From: RYN-230 sp036509255
GTDB lineage: Bacteria > Actinomycetota > Actinomycetes > Streptosporangiales > Streptosporangiaceae
Length of the DNA stretch: 64,000 nt
Direction of reading: 5' to 3'
Assembly: GCA_036509255.1 (NCBI GenBank)
Contig: DATCFY010000007.1
Coordinates: forward strand, 9,949 to 73,948
A program made the position numbers and the translations under genes. This document shows, piece after piece, positions 43,347 to 51,880 of the stretch. Positions within the stretch are counted from its first letter, which is position 1, and every line of letters begins with the position of its first letter. A model generated the notes under the pieces. The model saw nothing but the letters and a program-made list of their open reading frames with translations, had not been told where the DNA came from and did no database searches.

Positions 43347-45911
43347 GTGTCGGCGAAGGGTGACGGTTCGACTGGGCGGCCGCGAGGCCCCGCTCCCAGG
43401 AGCGGGCGGCGCGGTTACACGGTGGCCAGGCCCAGGTCAGACGCATGGTTGTGGATCCTCAACGCCGTCGTCATAGGCACAGTGGTGCTCGCGGCCGCTG
43501 CTGCCGCCACCACGACCGGGCACACGGTCGTCGCGGCGAGCGATCATTTCCTGCTTTATTATGCTGGCGTTCTTGCGCTTATTGCGCTTACTGCTGAAGT
43601 AGGAATTGGCCTGGTCGCTTCTGACCGTATCTTTATGAAGCCCAGCGCCCGGGTCACGGCGCAGGCGCTTCACCGCGCCATGGGATTCGGCGCAATTGCT
43701 TTCCTGATTATTCACATTGCGCTTGAGATAATCGCGGGCCGGTCACAGCCGGCCGACGCGGTGATTCCTTTCCTGGATAAGGGAAAGACTTTCTATCTTG
43801 GGCTCGGGACCGTCGCGTCCGACATGTTCATCGTGATCATGATGACCGGCATCTACCGCGCCCGGCTGGCCGCGAACATGTCGCCGAAGGCCTGGCGCGT
43901 CATCCACGCGTCGGCCTACGCCGCGTGGATCTTCGGGCTGGTGCACGGCCTGCTCGCTGGCCGTCCGGCCAAGTCCTTCTTCGGCTTCTCGGGCTTCGTG
44001 GCCTGGTCCTACGGTGCCTGCGTGGTCGCCGTGGCCGCCGCCCTGATGGTGCGGCTCGTGGCCAAGAACCGGGCTGGCAACGAGCTGGCCAGCCACCCGG
44101 TCCCGGATTCGGGTGGCGCTGGCGGGTGGACCGCGGCGGCGGCCGCCCTGACCAGCGCAGGTGCGATTCCCGGGGCGGCCGCGCTGACCGCCACGGCCAT
44201 GCCGGCGCCCGCGCTGAGCGCGGGCTCGCCAGGCGCGCTGGACGGCGCCCGGGCCAGGTCACGCCAGCCGGGCCGGCCCCAGCTCGCCCTCCCGGCGGGC
44301 GCGTCCGCGGCTCCGCAGCCTGGCCGCCAGACGCGCAGTGCCCAGTACGGGGGCGCCCAGTACGGGAGCGCCCCCTACGACGAGCGGGCCGCGTATCTCG
44401 CGGACACCCGGCGGATCGGCGCCACGGGGCCGATCGGGTCCGGTACGACCGGCTCGTTCGAGCGGACCGGCCAGTTCGGCGGCACCGGCCAGTTCGGCGG
44501 AGCTGGCCAGTTCGGCGGGTCGGGCCAGGACCCCCGGGTGAGCAGCGCTCCGCAGGGGCAGACCGGCCCTCTGCACCGGGTCGGCCCGTTCGAGCAGACC
44601 GGGCCCATGCCGCCGGTTGGACACTACGAGGGCGCTAGCCACCAGTACGAGCGGACCGGGCAGATCGACCGTTCAGGCCAGTACGAGCAGCCCGCGCAGG
44701 ACCAGCTGCGCGGCCAGCTGCCGGGTGACCGGGTCTCTGGTGGGCCGTCGTCCTACGGGCCGTCCCCCGCTGGACCGCTTCAGCCTGGACCGCTTCAGCC
44801 TGGACAGTTCCAGCGCGGACCGTTTCAGGCGGCGCCCGTGCAGAACGGGTATCCAGGGCAGCCGAAGATGCCGCGGCCGAACGACCAGACCGGCCCCTAC
44901 GAGCGGCCGCACGAGGACTGGTCGGGTCCCATGCAGCGGATCGGGCCGCCGGCCATGCCGCCCCGCTACGCGGCAGGCAACTACAACGACTGGTCCGGCC
45001 CGCTCGAGCGGATCGACCCGGCCGCGCCGCCCTCCCGGTACGGCGCGCCGCCCTCCCAGTACGGCGCGGACGGCCAGTACGGCGGCCGTAGCCAGTACGG
45101 GCGCCCGGGCGCCGAGCCGCGGTACGAGCGGACCGGCGAGATCGACCGCTCCGGCCAGTACGAGCGGCCCGACTACGACCAGCCCCAGCGCGACCAGTCT
45201 CAGTACGACCAGTCTGAGTACGAGCAGGGTCGGTACGAGCAGTCCCAGTACGGGCCGCGTCGGTACGAGCAGCCCCGGGATGAGCAGCGCCAATACGAGG
45301 AGCGCCAGTACGAGCAGCGCCAGTACGAGCAGCGCCAGTACGAGGAGCGCCAGTACGAGCAGCCTCGGCATGAGCAGTCCCAGTACGGGCCGCCAGCCGG
45401 CCAGTCTCCGTTCCCGGCCCCGGCGCCGCAGTTCGGCGGGCCACCCAGGTACGCGCCCGCTCCGTACGGCTATGAGGGTCAGCCAGAGCAGCCGATGCCG
45501 CACCAGCAGGACCAGTCCGGCGCCTACGATCGGCCGCACCCGGATCCGTACCAGCCGCCGCAGTACCAGCCGGGCCACTACCCGCCTGCCCAGCACGACC
45601 CGGGCCCGTACCAGTACCAGCCGCCTGCGGGATACGAGCGCGGCGGGCAGCCGGGGCAGTTTCAGGCACCCATGCGCCACGAGGAGCCGATGCAGTACGA
45701 CCAGTACCAGCGAGGGCCGGAAGGCCGGTCAGGCCAGTCCGGTCGGCCGGACTCCGACCCGCGGGAACGGGCCGCGCATTATGTTTCCTTCGCTGAGCAG
45801 GATGCCACCTTCACCCGGCCACGGTCGGCTGGCGCCCGCGATCAGTTCAGCCCTCAGGATGAGACCGACCCGCTGAACATCGTGCCGCTGAATATCGGGA
45901 ATTACTCGTGA
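43347..45911 (+). CDS. Bis-heme-type membrane cytochrome (ferric-reductase-like) with long repetitive tail
   Basis: 854 residues. Residues 30-240 form about six helices. Histidine pairs H109/H123 and H187/H200 are spaced as in the FRD/NOX cytochrome b family, predicting two stacked hemes. Residues 250-820 are low-complexity Gln/Tyr/Arg/Gly/Pro with repeats FGGxGQ near 373-392 and QYEQR/QYEER near 635-680, predicted disordered and cytosolic. No FAD/NADPH domain is fused. GTG start with GGGAGG. Its stop overlaps the NuoF-like gene, the likely electron partner. Confidence 0.8.
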   Translation: MSAKGDGSTGRPRGPAPRSGRRGYTVARPRSDAWLWILNAVVIGTVVLAAAAAATTTGHTVVAASDHFLLYYAGVLALIALTAEVGIGLVASDRIFMKPSARVTAQALHRAMGFGAIAFLIIHIALEIIAGRSQPADAVIPFLDKGKTFYLGLGTVASDMFIVIMMTGIYRARLAANMSPKAWRVIHASAYAAWIFGLVHGLLAGRPAKSFFGFSGFVAWSYGACVVAVAAALMVRLVAKNRAGNELASHPVPDSGGAGGWTAAAAALTSAGAIPGAAALTATAMPAPALSAGSPGALDGARARSRQPGRPQLALPAGASAAPQPGRQTRSAQYGGAQYGSAPYDERAAYLADTRRIGATGPIGSGTTGSFERTGQFGGTGQFGGAGQFGGSGQDPRVSSAPQGQTGPLHRVGPFEQTGPMPPVGHYEGASHQYERTGQIDRSGQYEQPAQDQLRGQLPGDRVSGGPSSYGPSPAGPLQPGPLQPGQFQRGPFQAAPVQNGYPGQPKMPRPNDQTGPYERPHEDWSGPMQRIGPPAMPPRYAAGNYNDWSGPLERIDPAAPPSRYGAPPSQYGADGQYGGRSQYGRPGAEPRYERTGEIDRSGQYERPDYDQPQRDQSQYDQSEYEQGRYEQSQYGPRRYEQPRDEQRQYEERQYEQRQYEQRQYEERQYEQPRHEQSQYGPPAGQSPFPAPAPQFGGPPRYAPAPYGYEGQPEQPMPHQQDQSGAYDRPHPDPYQPPQYQPGHYPPAQHDPGPYQYQPPAGYERGGQPGQFQAPMRHEEPMQYDQYQRGPEGRSGQSGRPDSDPRERAAHYVSFAEQDATFTRPRSAGARDQFSPQDETDPLNIVPLNIGNYS

Positions 45912-47533
45912 ACTCACTCGCACCACCCCCGGCCATGCGGATTGGCCGGGCCCGGCTGACTGCCGGTCTGGATCGCTTTGAGCGCATTGATCTCACTACG
46001 CATCAGGAGATCTTCGGGCCTATGCGCCGGGTGACCGCGCGTCAGCTGATCGAAATGGTGGAAAGCGTCGACCTCCGGGGTCGCGGCGGGGCCGCTTTCC
46101 CTTTCGCCCGCAAGCTGCGTGCGGTGGTCGACAACGCCGCCGCGCGGAAGTGCAAGCCCATGATCCTCATCAACGGGACCGAGGGAGAACCGGGCAGCGC
46201 CAAGGACAAGATGCTGCTGATCCGCTCGCCGTACCTGGTCCTGGGGGGCGCGCTGCTGGCCGCCCGGGCACTGAGCGCCAAGATGATCATCATCGGGGTG
46301 ACCGACAGCTCGGTGGCGGCCTCGGTGGCCGAGGCGGCCCGGGCCGAGCCTGACCTCAAGAAGATCGTCCGTGTCGTGGAGGTCCCCGACCGGTTCGTCT
46401 CTGGTGAGGGCGGTGCCCTGGTCAACGCGGTGAACGGCAAGATCGCGCTGCCGCCGGGCAAGAAGCGCCGGGCCGCGGAGAGCGGCGTGGACGGCCTGCC
46501 CACACTGCTGTCCAACGCCGAGACGTTCGCCCAGCTCGCCGTGCTCGCCATGCTGGGCCAGGAGGGCTACGCCTCCGACGGCACCCCGGACGAGCCCGGC
46601 ACCGTCCTGCTCACCGTCGGCGGCTCCGCCGGCCGCCCGGCCGTGGTGGAGGTGCCCACCGGGATCCCGCTGGGCACGGTGCTGGATATCTGCGAGGCCA
46701 CCGCGTTCGACGGCGTGCTGGTGGGGGGGTACCACGGGATGTGGCTGCCTGCCGAGCTCGCCGACGACGTGCCGGTCTCCCGGGCCGGCCTGGACGCGGC
46801 GGGCGGCATGCTCGGCGCCGGCATCGTGATGCCGCTCGGCGGCACCTGCCCGCTCGGTGAGGTCGCCCGGGTGGTGCGCTACCTGGCCAAGGAGTCATCC
46901 GGGCAGTGCGGCCCGTGCAAGCTCGGCCTGCCCGGCCTGGCCCGCGCGATGAGCGCGCTGGCCGATGGCTCCGGTGGGATGGACACCCTCGACACGGCGC
47001 GCCGTACCGCTGCGGTGGTCCGCGGGCGTGGCGCCTGCTCCCATCCGGACGGGGTCTCCCGGTTCGTGCTGTCCGCGCTGGACGTGTTCAGCGATGACCT
47101 CACCACACACCTGTTCCGCGGGTCGTGTGGCCGCAAGACCCGCGGCATCCTGCCCCTCGGCCCCGAAGAGTCCGAGGTGCGGCTCAAGGTGGACTGGGCG
47201 CGGTGCGACGGGCACGGGCTGTGCGCCAAGATCGCGCCCGAGATGGTCCAGCTCGACAGCCAGGGCTACCCGGCGTTCCTGGACATGCCGGTGCCGTTCT
47301 GGCTGGAGCGCGAGGCGCAGCAGGCGGTCGAGATGTGCCCGGCCATGGCGCTCAGCCTGGGCTCCGGGACGGGCTGGGGGCACGACAACACCCCGCGGAC
47401 CACCCCGGCCATCAGCGCCTCCCAGCCGACCGGACTGCTGCTGTCCAGCTCGTCCAGGGAGCAGCGCCAGCTGCCGAACGCCACCAGGCAGTTGCCCGGC
47501 GCGACCCAGCAGCTGCCTGGCCCGCCCCGCTGA
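45908..47533 (+). CDS. NuoF-like NADH-binding iron-sulfur flavoprotein with ferredoxin domain
   Basis: 541 residues. NuoF/RnfC-like FMN/NADH core with LRGRGGAAFPFARK and NGTEGEPGSAKDK, a SLBB-like segment, then an iron-sulfur region with C334, C337 and C377 (SSGQCGPC ... GACSHP); the first cysteine of the NuoF motif ESCG is serine. Residues about 415-480 are a ferredoxin with CDGHGLC ... CPAMAL, the three-cysteine pattern of [3Fe-4S] types. The tail has RQLP repeats. Coupled by GTGA to the membrane cytochrome gene; probably feeds NADH electrons to it. Confidence 0.83.
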   Translation: MNSLAPPPAMRIGRARLTAGLDRFERIDLTTHQEIFGPMRRVTARQLIEMVESVDLRGRGGAAFPFARKLRAVVDNAAARKCKPMILINGTEGEPGSAKDKMLLIRSPYLVLGGALLAARALSAKMIIIGVTDSSVAASVAEAARAEPDLKKIVRVVEVPDRFVSGEGGALVNAVNGKIALPPGKKRRAAESGVDGLPTLLSNAETFAQLAVLAMLGQEGYASDGTPDEPGTVLLTVGGSAGRPAVVEVPTGIPLGTVLDICEATAFDGVLVGGYHGMWLPAELADDVPVSRAGLDAAGGMLGAGIVMPLGGTCPLGEVARVVRYLAKESSGQCGPCKLGLPGLARAMSALADGSGGMDTLDTARRTAAVVRGRGACSHPDGVSRFVLSALDVFSDDLTTHLFRGSCGRKTRGILPLGPEESEVRLKVDWARCDGHGLCAKIAPEMVQLDSQGYPAFLDMPVPFWLEREAQQAVEMCPAMALSLGSGTGWGHDNTPRTTPAISASQPTGLLLSSSSREQRQLPNATRQLPGATQQLPGPPR

Positions 47534-47637
47534 GTTCAGCTCCGCGGCGCTGGCCTCCGGCTACGCACCGCCGTCCGGCCGCGCAGTAGTCTCAGGCTTC
47601 GGGACACCACCCCATATCGGCGGAGACGGAGAACCAC

Positions 47638-48645
47638 ATGAGGGCTGCCCGGTTGCACGCGGTCGGCGACCTGCGCCTGGCCGACGAGCCGGTGCCGGTG
47701 CCCGGGCCGGGAGAGAGCCTGGTCCGGGTCACGGCCGTCGGCATCTGCGGCTCGGACCTGCACTGGTGGGACCAGGGCGGGATCGGCGACGCGGCCCTGG
47801 ATCACCCGCTGGTGCTGGGCCACGAAGCGGCCGGCGTGATCGAGGAAGGACCGCGGCGGGGCCAGCGGGTGGCCATCGACCCCGCCATCCCGGACGGGAC
47901 TTGCCGGCCGTGCCGCGAGGGTTACCGCAACTTGTGCCTGCACATCCGGTTCGCCGGACATGGGAAGCAGGATGGGGCCATGCGGGAGTTCATGACCTGG
48001 CCGGATGAGCTCCTGCACCCGCTCCCGGACGAGGTCAGCGACGCGGATGGCGCCGTGCTGGAACCTCTGGGCGTGGCTATCCACGCGTTCGATCTCGGTC
48101 ATGTGCACCTGGGTGCGCCGGTCGTGGTGGTCGGTGCCGGCCCCATCGGGCTGCTGCTCGTGCAGTTGCTCCGGGTGGCGGGCGCGGGCCCGGTGACCGT
48201 GTTCGAGCCGCTGCCGCACCGTCGCGCGGCTGCCGCGGCCCTGGGGGCCGCCGTGGCGGATCCGGCCGAGGCCGCCGACCCCGAGGCCCTGCGCGCGCTG
48301 GTTGGTGAGGGCGCGGCCGTGGCCTTCGAGATCGCCGGCAGCAGCGAGGCGGTGCAGCTGGCGATGGCCGCCACCTGGGCCGGCGGCCGGGTCGTGCTGG
48401 GCGGGATCCCCGACGACGACACGACCACGTTCCGGGCCGCGATGGCCCGCCGCAAAGGACTCACGATCGCCATGGTGCGCCGGATGAACGAGGTCTATCC
48501 CCGGGCCATCGCCCTGGCCGCGAGCAAGAAGGCGGACCTGACGTCGCTGGTCACCGACAGGTACCCGCTGGAGGAGGCGGCCACCGCGTTCGGGAACGCG
48601 GCCCGGCGCACCGGCCTGAAGGTCGTCATCGAGCCCGCCTCCTGA
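47638..48645 (+). CDS. Zinc-dependent medium-chain alcohol/polyol dehydrogenase
   Basis: 335 residues. Catalytic zinc ligands in GICGSDLHWW and VLGHEAAG, NAD motif VVGAGPIGLL. In the structural zinc loop (PDGTCRPCREGYRNLC) the first cysteine is replaced by Asp, so that site may be weak. Similar to L-idonate/sorbitol dehydrogenases. GGAGA before the ATG. Substrate not determinable. Single gene. Confidence 0.88.
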   Translation: MRAARLHAVGDLRLADEPVPVPGPGESLVRVTAVGICGSDLHWWDQGGIGDAALDHPLVLGHEAAGVIEEGPRRGQRVAIDPAIPDGTCRPCREGYRNLCLHIRFAGHGKQDGAMREFMTWPDELLHPLPDEVSDADGAVLEPLGVAIHAFDLGHVHLGAPVVVVGAGPIGLLLVQLLRVAGAGPVTVFEPLPHRRAAAAALGAAVADPAEAADPEALRALVGEGAAVAFEIAGSSEAVQLAMAATWAGGRVVLGGIPDDDTTTFRAAMARRKGLTIAMVRRMNEVYPRAIALAASKKADLTSLVTDRYPLEEAATAFGNAARRTGLKVVIEPAS

Positions 48646-48784
48646 CCTCAGGTCACGCACAGACCGGATGGATGTAGCTTTGCTGCACACCTGACTACCC
48701 CAGACTTACGTTCACGCCGCTGGGCCAGGCCCCGGCCACATCCTGGGACACGCCGCCGGGTCGCGCAGCGGCCGGTGGCGACTG

Positions 48785-49612
48785 GTGAGTAACATCCAGC
48801 AAATGGCCGATAGCTTTTACGTTCCGGTGGGGGACGGCACCTGGCGGGCGACCGCGCATACAACGGGCCCTTGGGATGAGCGGGCCCAGCATGGCGGCCC
48901 GCCGAGCGCGCTGCTGGGCCGGGCCATTCAGCGCTGCGCTCCCCGCGACGACATGATCGTGACCCGGTTCACCTGCGAGATTCTCGGCGCTATCCCGGTT
49001 GGTGAGCTGGATGTCCAGGCCCGCCAGGTCCGCCCGGGCCGCAGCGTGGAGTTCCTCGAAGCGGTGGCCAGCGCGGGCGGCCGCGACGTGGCCCGGGCCA
49101 GCGCCTGGCGGGTGCTGCGCACCACCAGTGAGACGGTGCTCCCGCCCGCGGAACCGCCACCCGCCCTCCCAGACCGCAGCGCCGGCTCGCCGCCCGCAGG
49201 GTGGATCGACGGGTACCTGTCCGCGATCGAGTGGCGGCCAGTCCGCGGCCATTTCGGCGAGCCGGGGCCGGCCACGGTCTGGGCGCGGCTGCGCTATCCC
49301 CTGGTCCCGGACGAGGAGCCTGGCCCGCTGGAGCGGGTCCTTGCGGTCGCCGACAGCGGCAACGGCCTGTCCGGCGAGCTCGACATCACCGAATGGCATT
49401 TCATCAACCCGGAACTCACCGTGCACCTGCACCGGGAGGCGGCGGGCGAGTGGGTCTGCGTGGACGCGCAGACCGCCATCTCCGCAGGCGGAGCAGGCCT
49501 GGCCACCACCGTCCTGTCGGACACCAGCGGACGGCTGGGCGTGGGTGCGCAGTCGCTGCTGGTCAGCCGCCGGCGACCAGCGTCGCCCCCAGCGGGGTCT
49601 GCCGGTACATAA
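48785..49612 (+). CDS. Acyl-CoA thioesterase-like double hotdog protein
   Basis: 275 residues with two hotdog-like halves: WDERAQHGGPPSALLGRAIQ and FTCEILGAIPVGELDVQARQ in the first, VDAQTAISAGGAGLATTVLSD in the second, typical of the thioesterase family (TesB-like). Hydrolyses or binds acyl-CoA. Start GTG 48785 or ATG 48803. Its 3' end overlaps the convergent ArsR gene by 50 bases. Confidence 0.8.
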   Translation: MSNIQQMADSFYVPVGDGTWRATAHTTGPWDERAQHGGPPSALLGRAIQRCAPRDDMIVTRFTCEILGAIPVGELDVQARQVRPGRSVEFLEAVASAGGRDVARASAWRVLRTTSETVLPPAEPPPALPDRSAGSPPAGWIDGYLSAIEWRPVRGHFGEPGPATVWARLRYPLVPDEEPGPLERVLAVADSGNGLSGELDITEWHFINPELTVHLHREAAGEWVCVDAQTAISAGGAGLATTVLSDTSGRLGVGAQSLLVSRRRPASPPAGSAGT

Positions 49613-50543
49613 CCGCGTGCCGGTCCCGCCGGCTGGTGACCAGCCGGGCGTCCCGCAACGCGGCCAGGTGCTCGGACACGGTGCTCGCGGCGAGTTCGTG
49701 CCGCCGGGCCAGCGTGTGGGTCGAGGCCGGCTCGGCCAGCGACTCCAGCAGCGCGGCCCGGGTCCGGCCGAGCAGCCGGGCCAGCGCGTCTGACTGGGCC
49801 GTCCGGGCCGGCTGCCACAATTCGGCGATCCCGCGGGCCGGGTAGGCCAGGGCGGGGCGGGACGGCGGGTCGATCACGGGGGCCAGGCTCGGCCAGCCGA
49901 ATGCGCTGGGGATGAGCAGCAGCCCGGCCCCGCCGAGGTGCCGCCGGGCCGTGCCCATCCCCGAGATGACCAGCGACCGCCCGGTCCAGCGCACCCGCGG
50001 GTGCAGGTCGCCGAGCATCCGCTCCAGCCCGTAGTCCGCGAGGATCCTGGTCCGGAAGGCCACGTCCGCCTCGATCCGGTCCCGCAGCCGCGGCCAGTGC
50101 GGCTCGACCAGCAGCTGCCAGCACTGCGCGAGCAGGTCCGCGACCCGGTCCCGGGTGGCGGCCGGATCCTCCAGCAGCTGCCATGCGCCCGGCGGGACCG
50201 GGGCCCCGTACCGCTCGGTCAGTGACCGGCGCACCTCGGAGGCGACCTGGTCCGGCGGCGTGGCCCGGACCCGGGCCAGCTCGCCGGCCATGTCCGCGTT
50301 CGCGGTGTCCGGCACGGGACTGAGGAAGTCGGGGGTCCAGCCGCGCTGAGGGCTGAGCGCGAGCAGCGGGCCCAGGTCCAGCCGCTCCGCCTGCGGCCGC
50401 ACGGCCTCGAGCCAGGGCAGGTGGTACTGGTGCCTGCCCGGTTCGGCGATGACCCGGATCGCGTGCATGGTCTCCCAGGCCGGCGAGACCACGAACCGGG
50501 TGCGGGCCGGATCGTCCGGCCCGAACACCATGGTCACGCTCAT
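49563..50543 (-). CDS. ArsR-type winged-helix regulator with DUF5937-like N-terminus
   Basis: 326 residues: a large N-terminal domain of unknown ligand (from MVFGPDDPARTRFVVSPAWE) and a C-terminal winged helix-turn-helix (STHTLARRHELAASTVSEHL, AALRDARLVTSRRDRHAVMY). Divergent from an MFS exporter 76 bases away, its probable target. ATG at 50543 chosen as typical; an in-frame start at 50573 would overlap the inverted repeat. Confidence 0.85.
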   Translation of the reverse strand: MSVTMVFGPDDPARTRFVVSPAWETMHAIRVIAEPGRHQYHLPWLEAVRPQAERLDLGPLLALSPQRGWTPDFLSPVPDTANADMAGELARVRATPPDQVASEVRRSLTERYGAPVPPGAWQLLEDPAATRDRVADLLAQCWQLLVEPHWPRLRDRIEADVAFRTRILADYGLERMLGDLHPRVRWTGRSLVISGMGTARRHLGGAGLLLIPSAFGWPSLAPVIDPPSRPALAYPARGIAELWQPARTAQSDALARLLGRTRAALLESLAEPASTHTLARRHELAASTVSEHLAALRDARLVTSRRDRHAVMYRQTPLGATLVAGG

Positions 50544-50562
50544 CGCATCGCCCCGGCCTATG

Positions 50563-50580
50563 ATTCGGCGCACACCGAAT
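50563..50580. promoter_or_regulatory. Inverted repeat ATTCGG-N6-CCGAAT
   Basis: Perfect six-base arms in the 76-base region between the ArsR-type gene and the MFS exporter. Candidate operator for the regulator. Confidence 0.45.
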
Positions 50581-50619
50581 ATCTGGTCTCGATTCTAGCC
50601 GCCGGCCAGCCTGGTCCCC

Positions 50620-51855
50620 GTGACGTCTTCCGCCCCGGTGAGCCAGACGGGTGCCCCCGCCCCCGGTCCCGGCCGGGCCCGGTACCGGGACGTGCTCGGG
50701 TCGGCCGAGTTCCGGGTCATGTTCCTGGCCGACATTGTGTCCATGCTCGGCAACGTGGTGGCCGCGGTCGCGCTCACCGTGCTGGTCTACGAGCAGACCC
50801 GGTCCCCGGCGCTGGCCGCCTCGGTCATGGCCCTGGCCTTCCTGCCCTACCTGCTCGGCGGGGTGCTGCTCGGCGCGGCCGCGGACCGGCTGCCCGCCCG
50901 CCGGGTCCTGGTGACGTGTGACCTGCTCAGCACGGTGCTGGTGGCCGCCATGGTGATCCCCGGGATGCCCGTTGTCGCGCTGCTCGGACTCTTGTTCACC
51001 AACGGCCTGCTCTCCCCGGTGTACCAGGGCGTGCGCGCCGCCGTCCTGCCGGATGTGCTGCCGCCTGGGCCGGGCTACATTCTCGGCCGGTCCATGATGC
51101 GGATGGTCGCCCAGTCCGCGCAGATCGCCGGCTTCGGCGCAGGCGGACTGCTGCTCACCGTGGTGTCCCCGCGCGGTGCGCTGGCCTTCGACGCAGCCTC
51201 GTTCGCCGCCTCGGCCCTGCTGCTGCGCACCGGCATGCTCCGGCGCCCGCCGCGCGGTGGCCGGGCCGGGGCCGGGTCGATGGCGGGAGACTCGGTACGC
51301 GGGATCCGCCGCGTGCTCGCCTGCCGCCCGGTCCGGCGCCTGCTGCTCTTCGGCTGGCTCGTCCCGGTCTGCGCCGTCGCCCCCGAGGCTCTGGCCGCCC
51401 CGTACGCCAGCCACATCGGCCAGCCGGCCCGGGTGACGGGCTTCCTGCTCATGGGCATCCCGGCCGGGACGGTGGTGGCCGACCTGATCGCGGCGCGGAT
51501 GCTCACGTCCCGGCTGCAGCGGCGCATCATCGTCCCGGCCGGGCTGCTGACGTTCGTGCCGCTGGCCGGCTTCGCGGCCAGCCCGCGGCTGGGGCTGGCC
51601 CTGGCTCTGCTGGTCATCTCCGGGCTGGGCAGTGCCTGGGGCGCCGGGCAGGACGGGCTGCTGATCGCCGCGGCCCCGGAGGAACTGCGCGGCCGCGCGC
51701 TCGCTCTGTCCAGCGCCGGCCTGATGTTCCTCCAGGGCGTGGGGTTCGCATTCTGGGGGCTGGCCGGGCAGTTCGCGCCGGTGACCGCGGTCATCCCGGC
51801 CGCGGCCGCAGCCGGGATCCTCGTGGTGCTGCTGCTGCGCCCGCGCGCCCGCTGA
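50620..51855 (+). CDS. MFS exporter, 12-helix
   Basis: 411 residues with about 12 helices (FMFLADIVSMLGNVVAAVAL, ... ). The loop GAAADRLPARRVL is the MFS motif A region. Similar to enterobactin-exporter/MFS_3 type drug or siderophore exporters. GTG start. Divergent ArsR-type regulator suggests inducible expression. Confidence 0.85.
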   Translation: MTSSAPVSQTGAPAPGPGRARYRDVLGSAEFRVMFLADIVSMLGNVVAAVALTVLVYEQTRSPALAASVMALAFLPYLLGGVLLGAAADRLPARRVLVTCDLLSTVLVAAMVIPGMPVVALLGLLFTNGLLSPVYQGVRAAVLPDVLPPGPGYILGRSMMRMVAQSAQIAGFGAGGLLLTVVSPRGALAFDAASFAASALLLRTGMLRRPPRGGRAGAGSMAGDSVRGIRRVLACRPVRRLLLFGWLVPVCAVAPEALAAPYASHIGQPARVTGFLLMGIPAGTVVADLIAARMLTSRLQRRIIVPAGLLTFVPLAGFAASPRLGLALALLVISGLGSAWGAGQDGLLIAAAPEELRGRALALSSAGLMFLQGVGFAFWGLAGQFAPVTAVIPAAAAAGILVVLLLRPRAR

Positions 51856-51880
51856 TTGCTGATAGCTGGTCACGGGCACG

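Noticed and set aside
44635..45680. Minus-strand frames opposite the repetitive tail of the cytochrome
   Set aside because: Low-complexity Ala/Arg/Thr or Leu/Val/Arg strings mirroring the tandem DNA repeats; no folded-protein signature.
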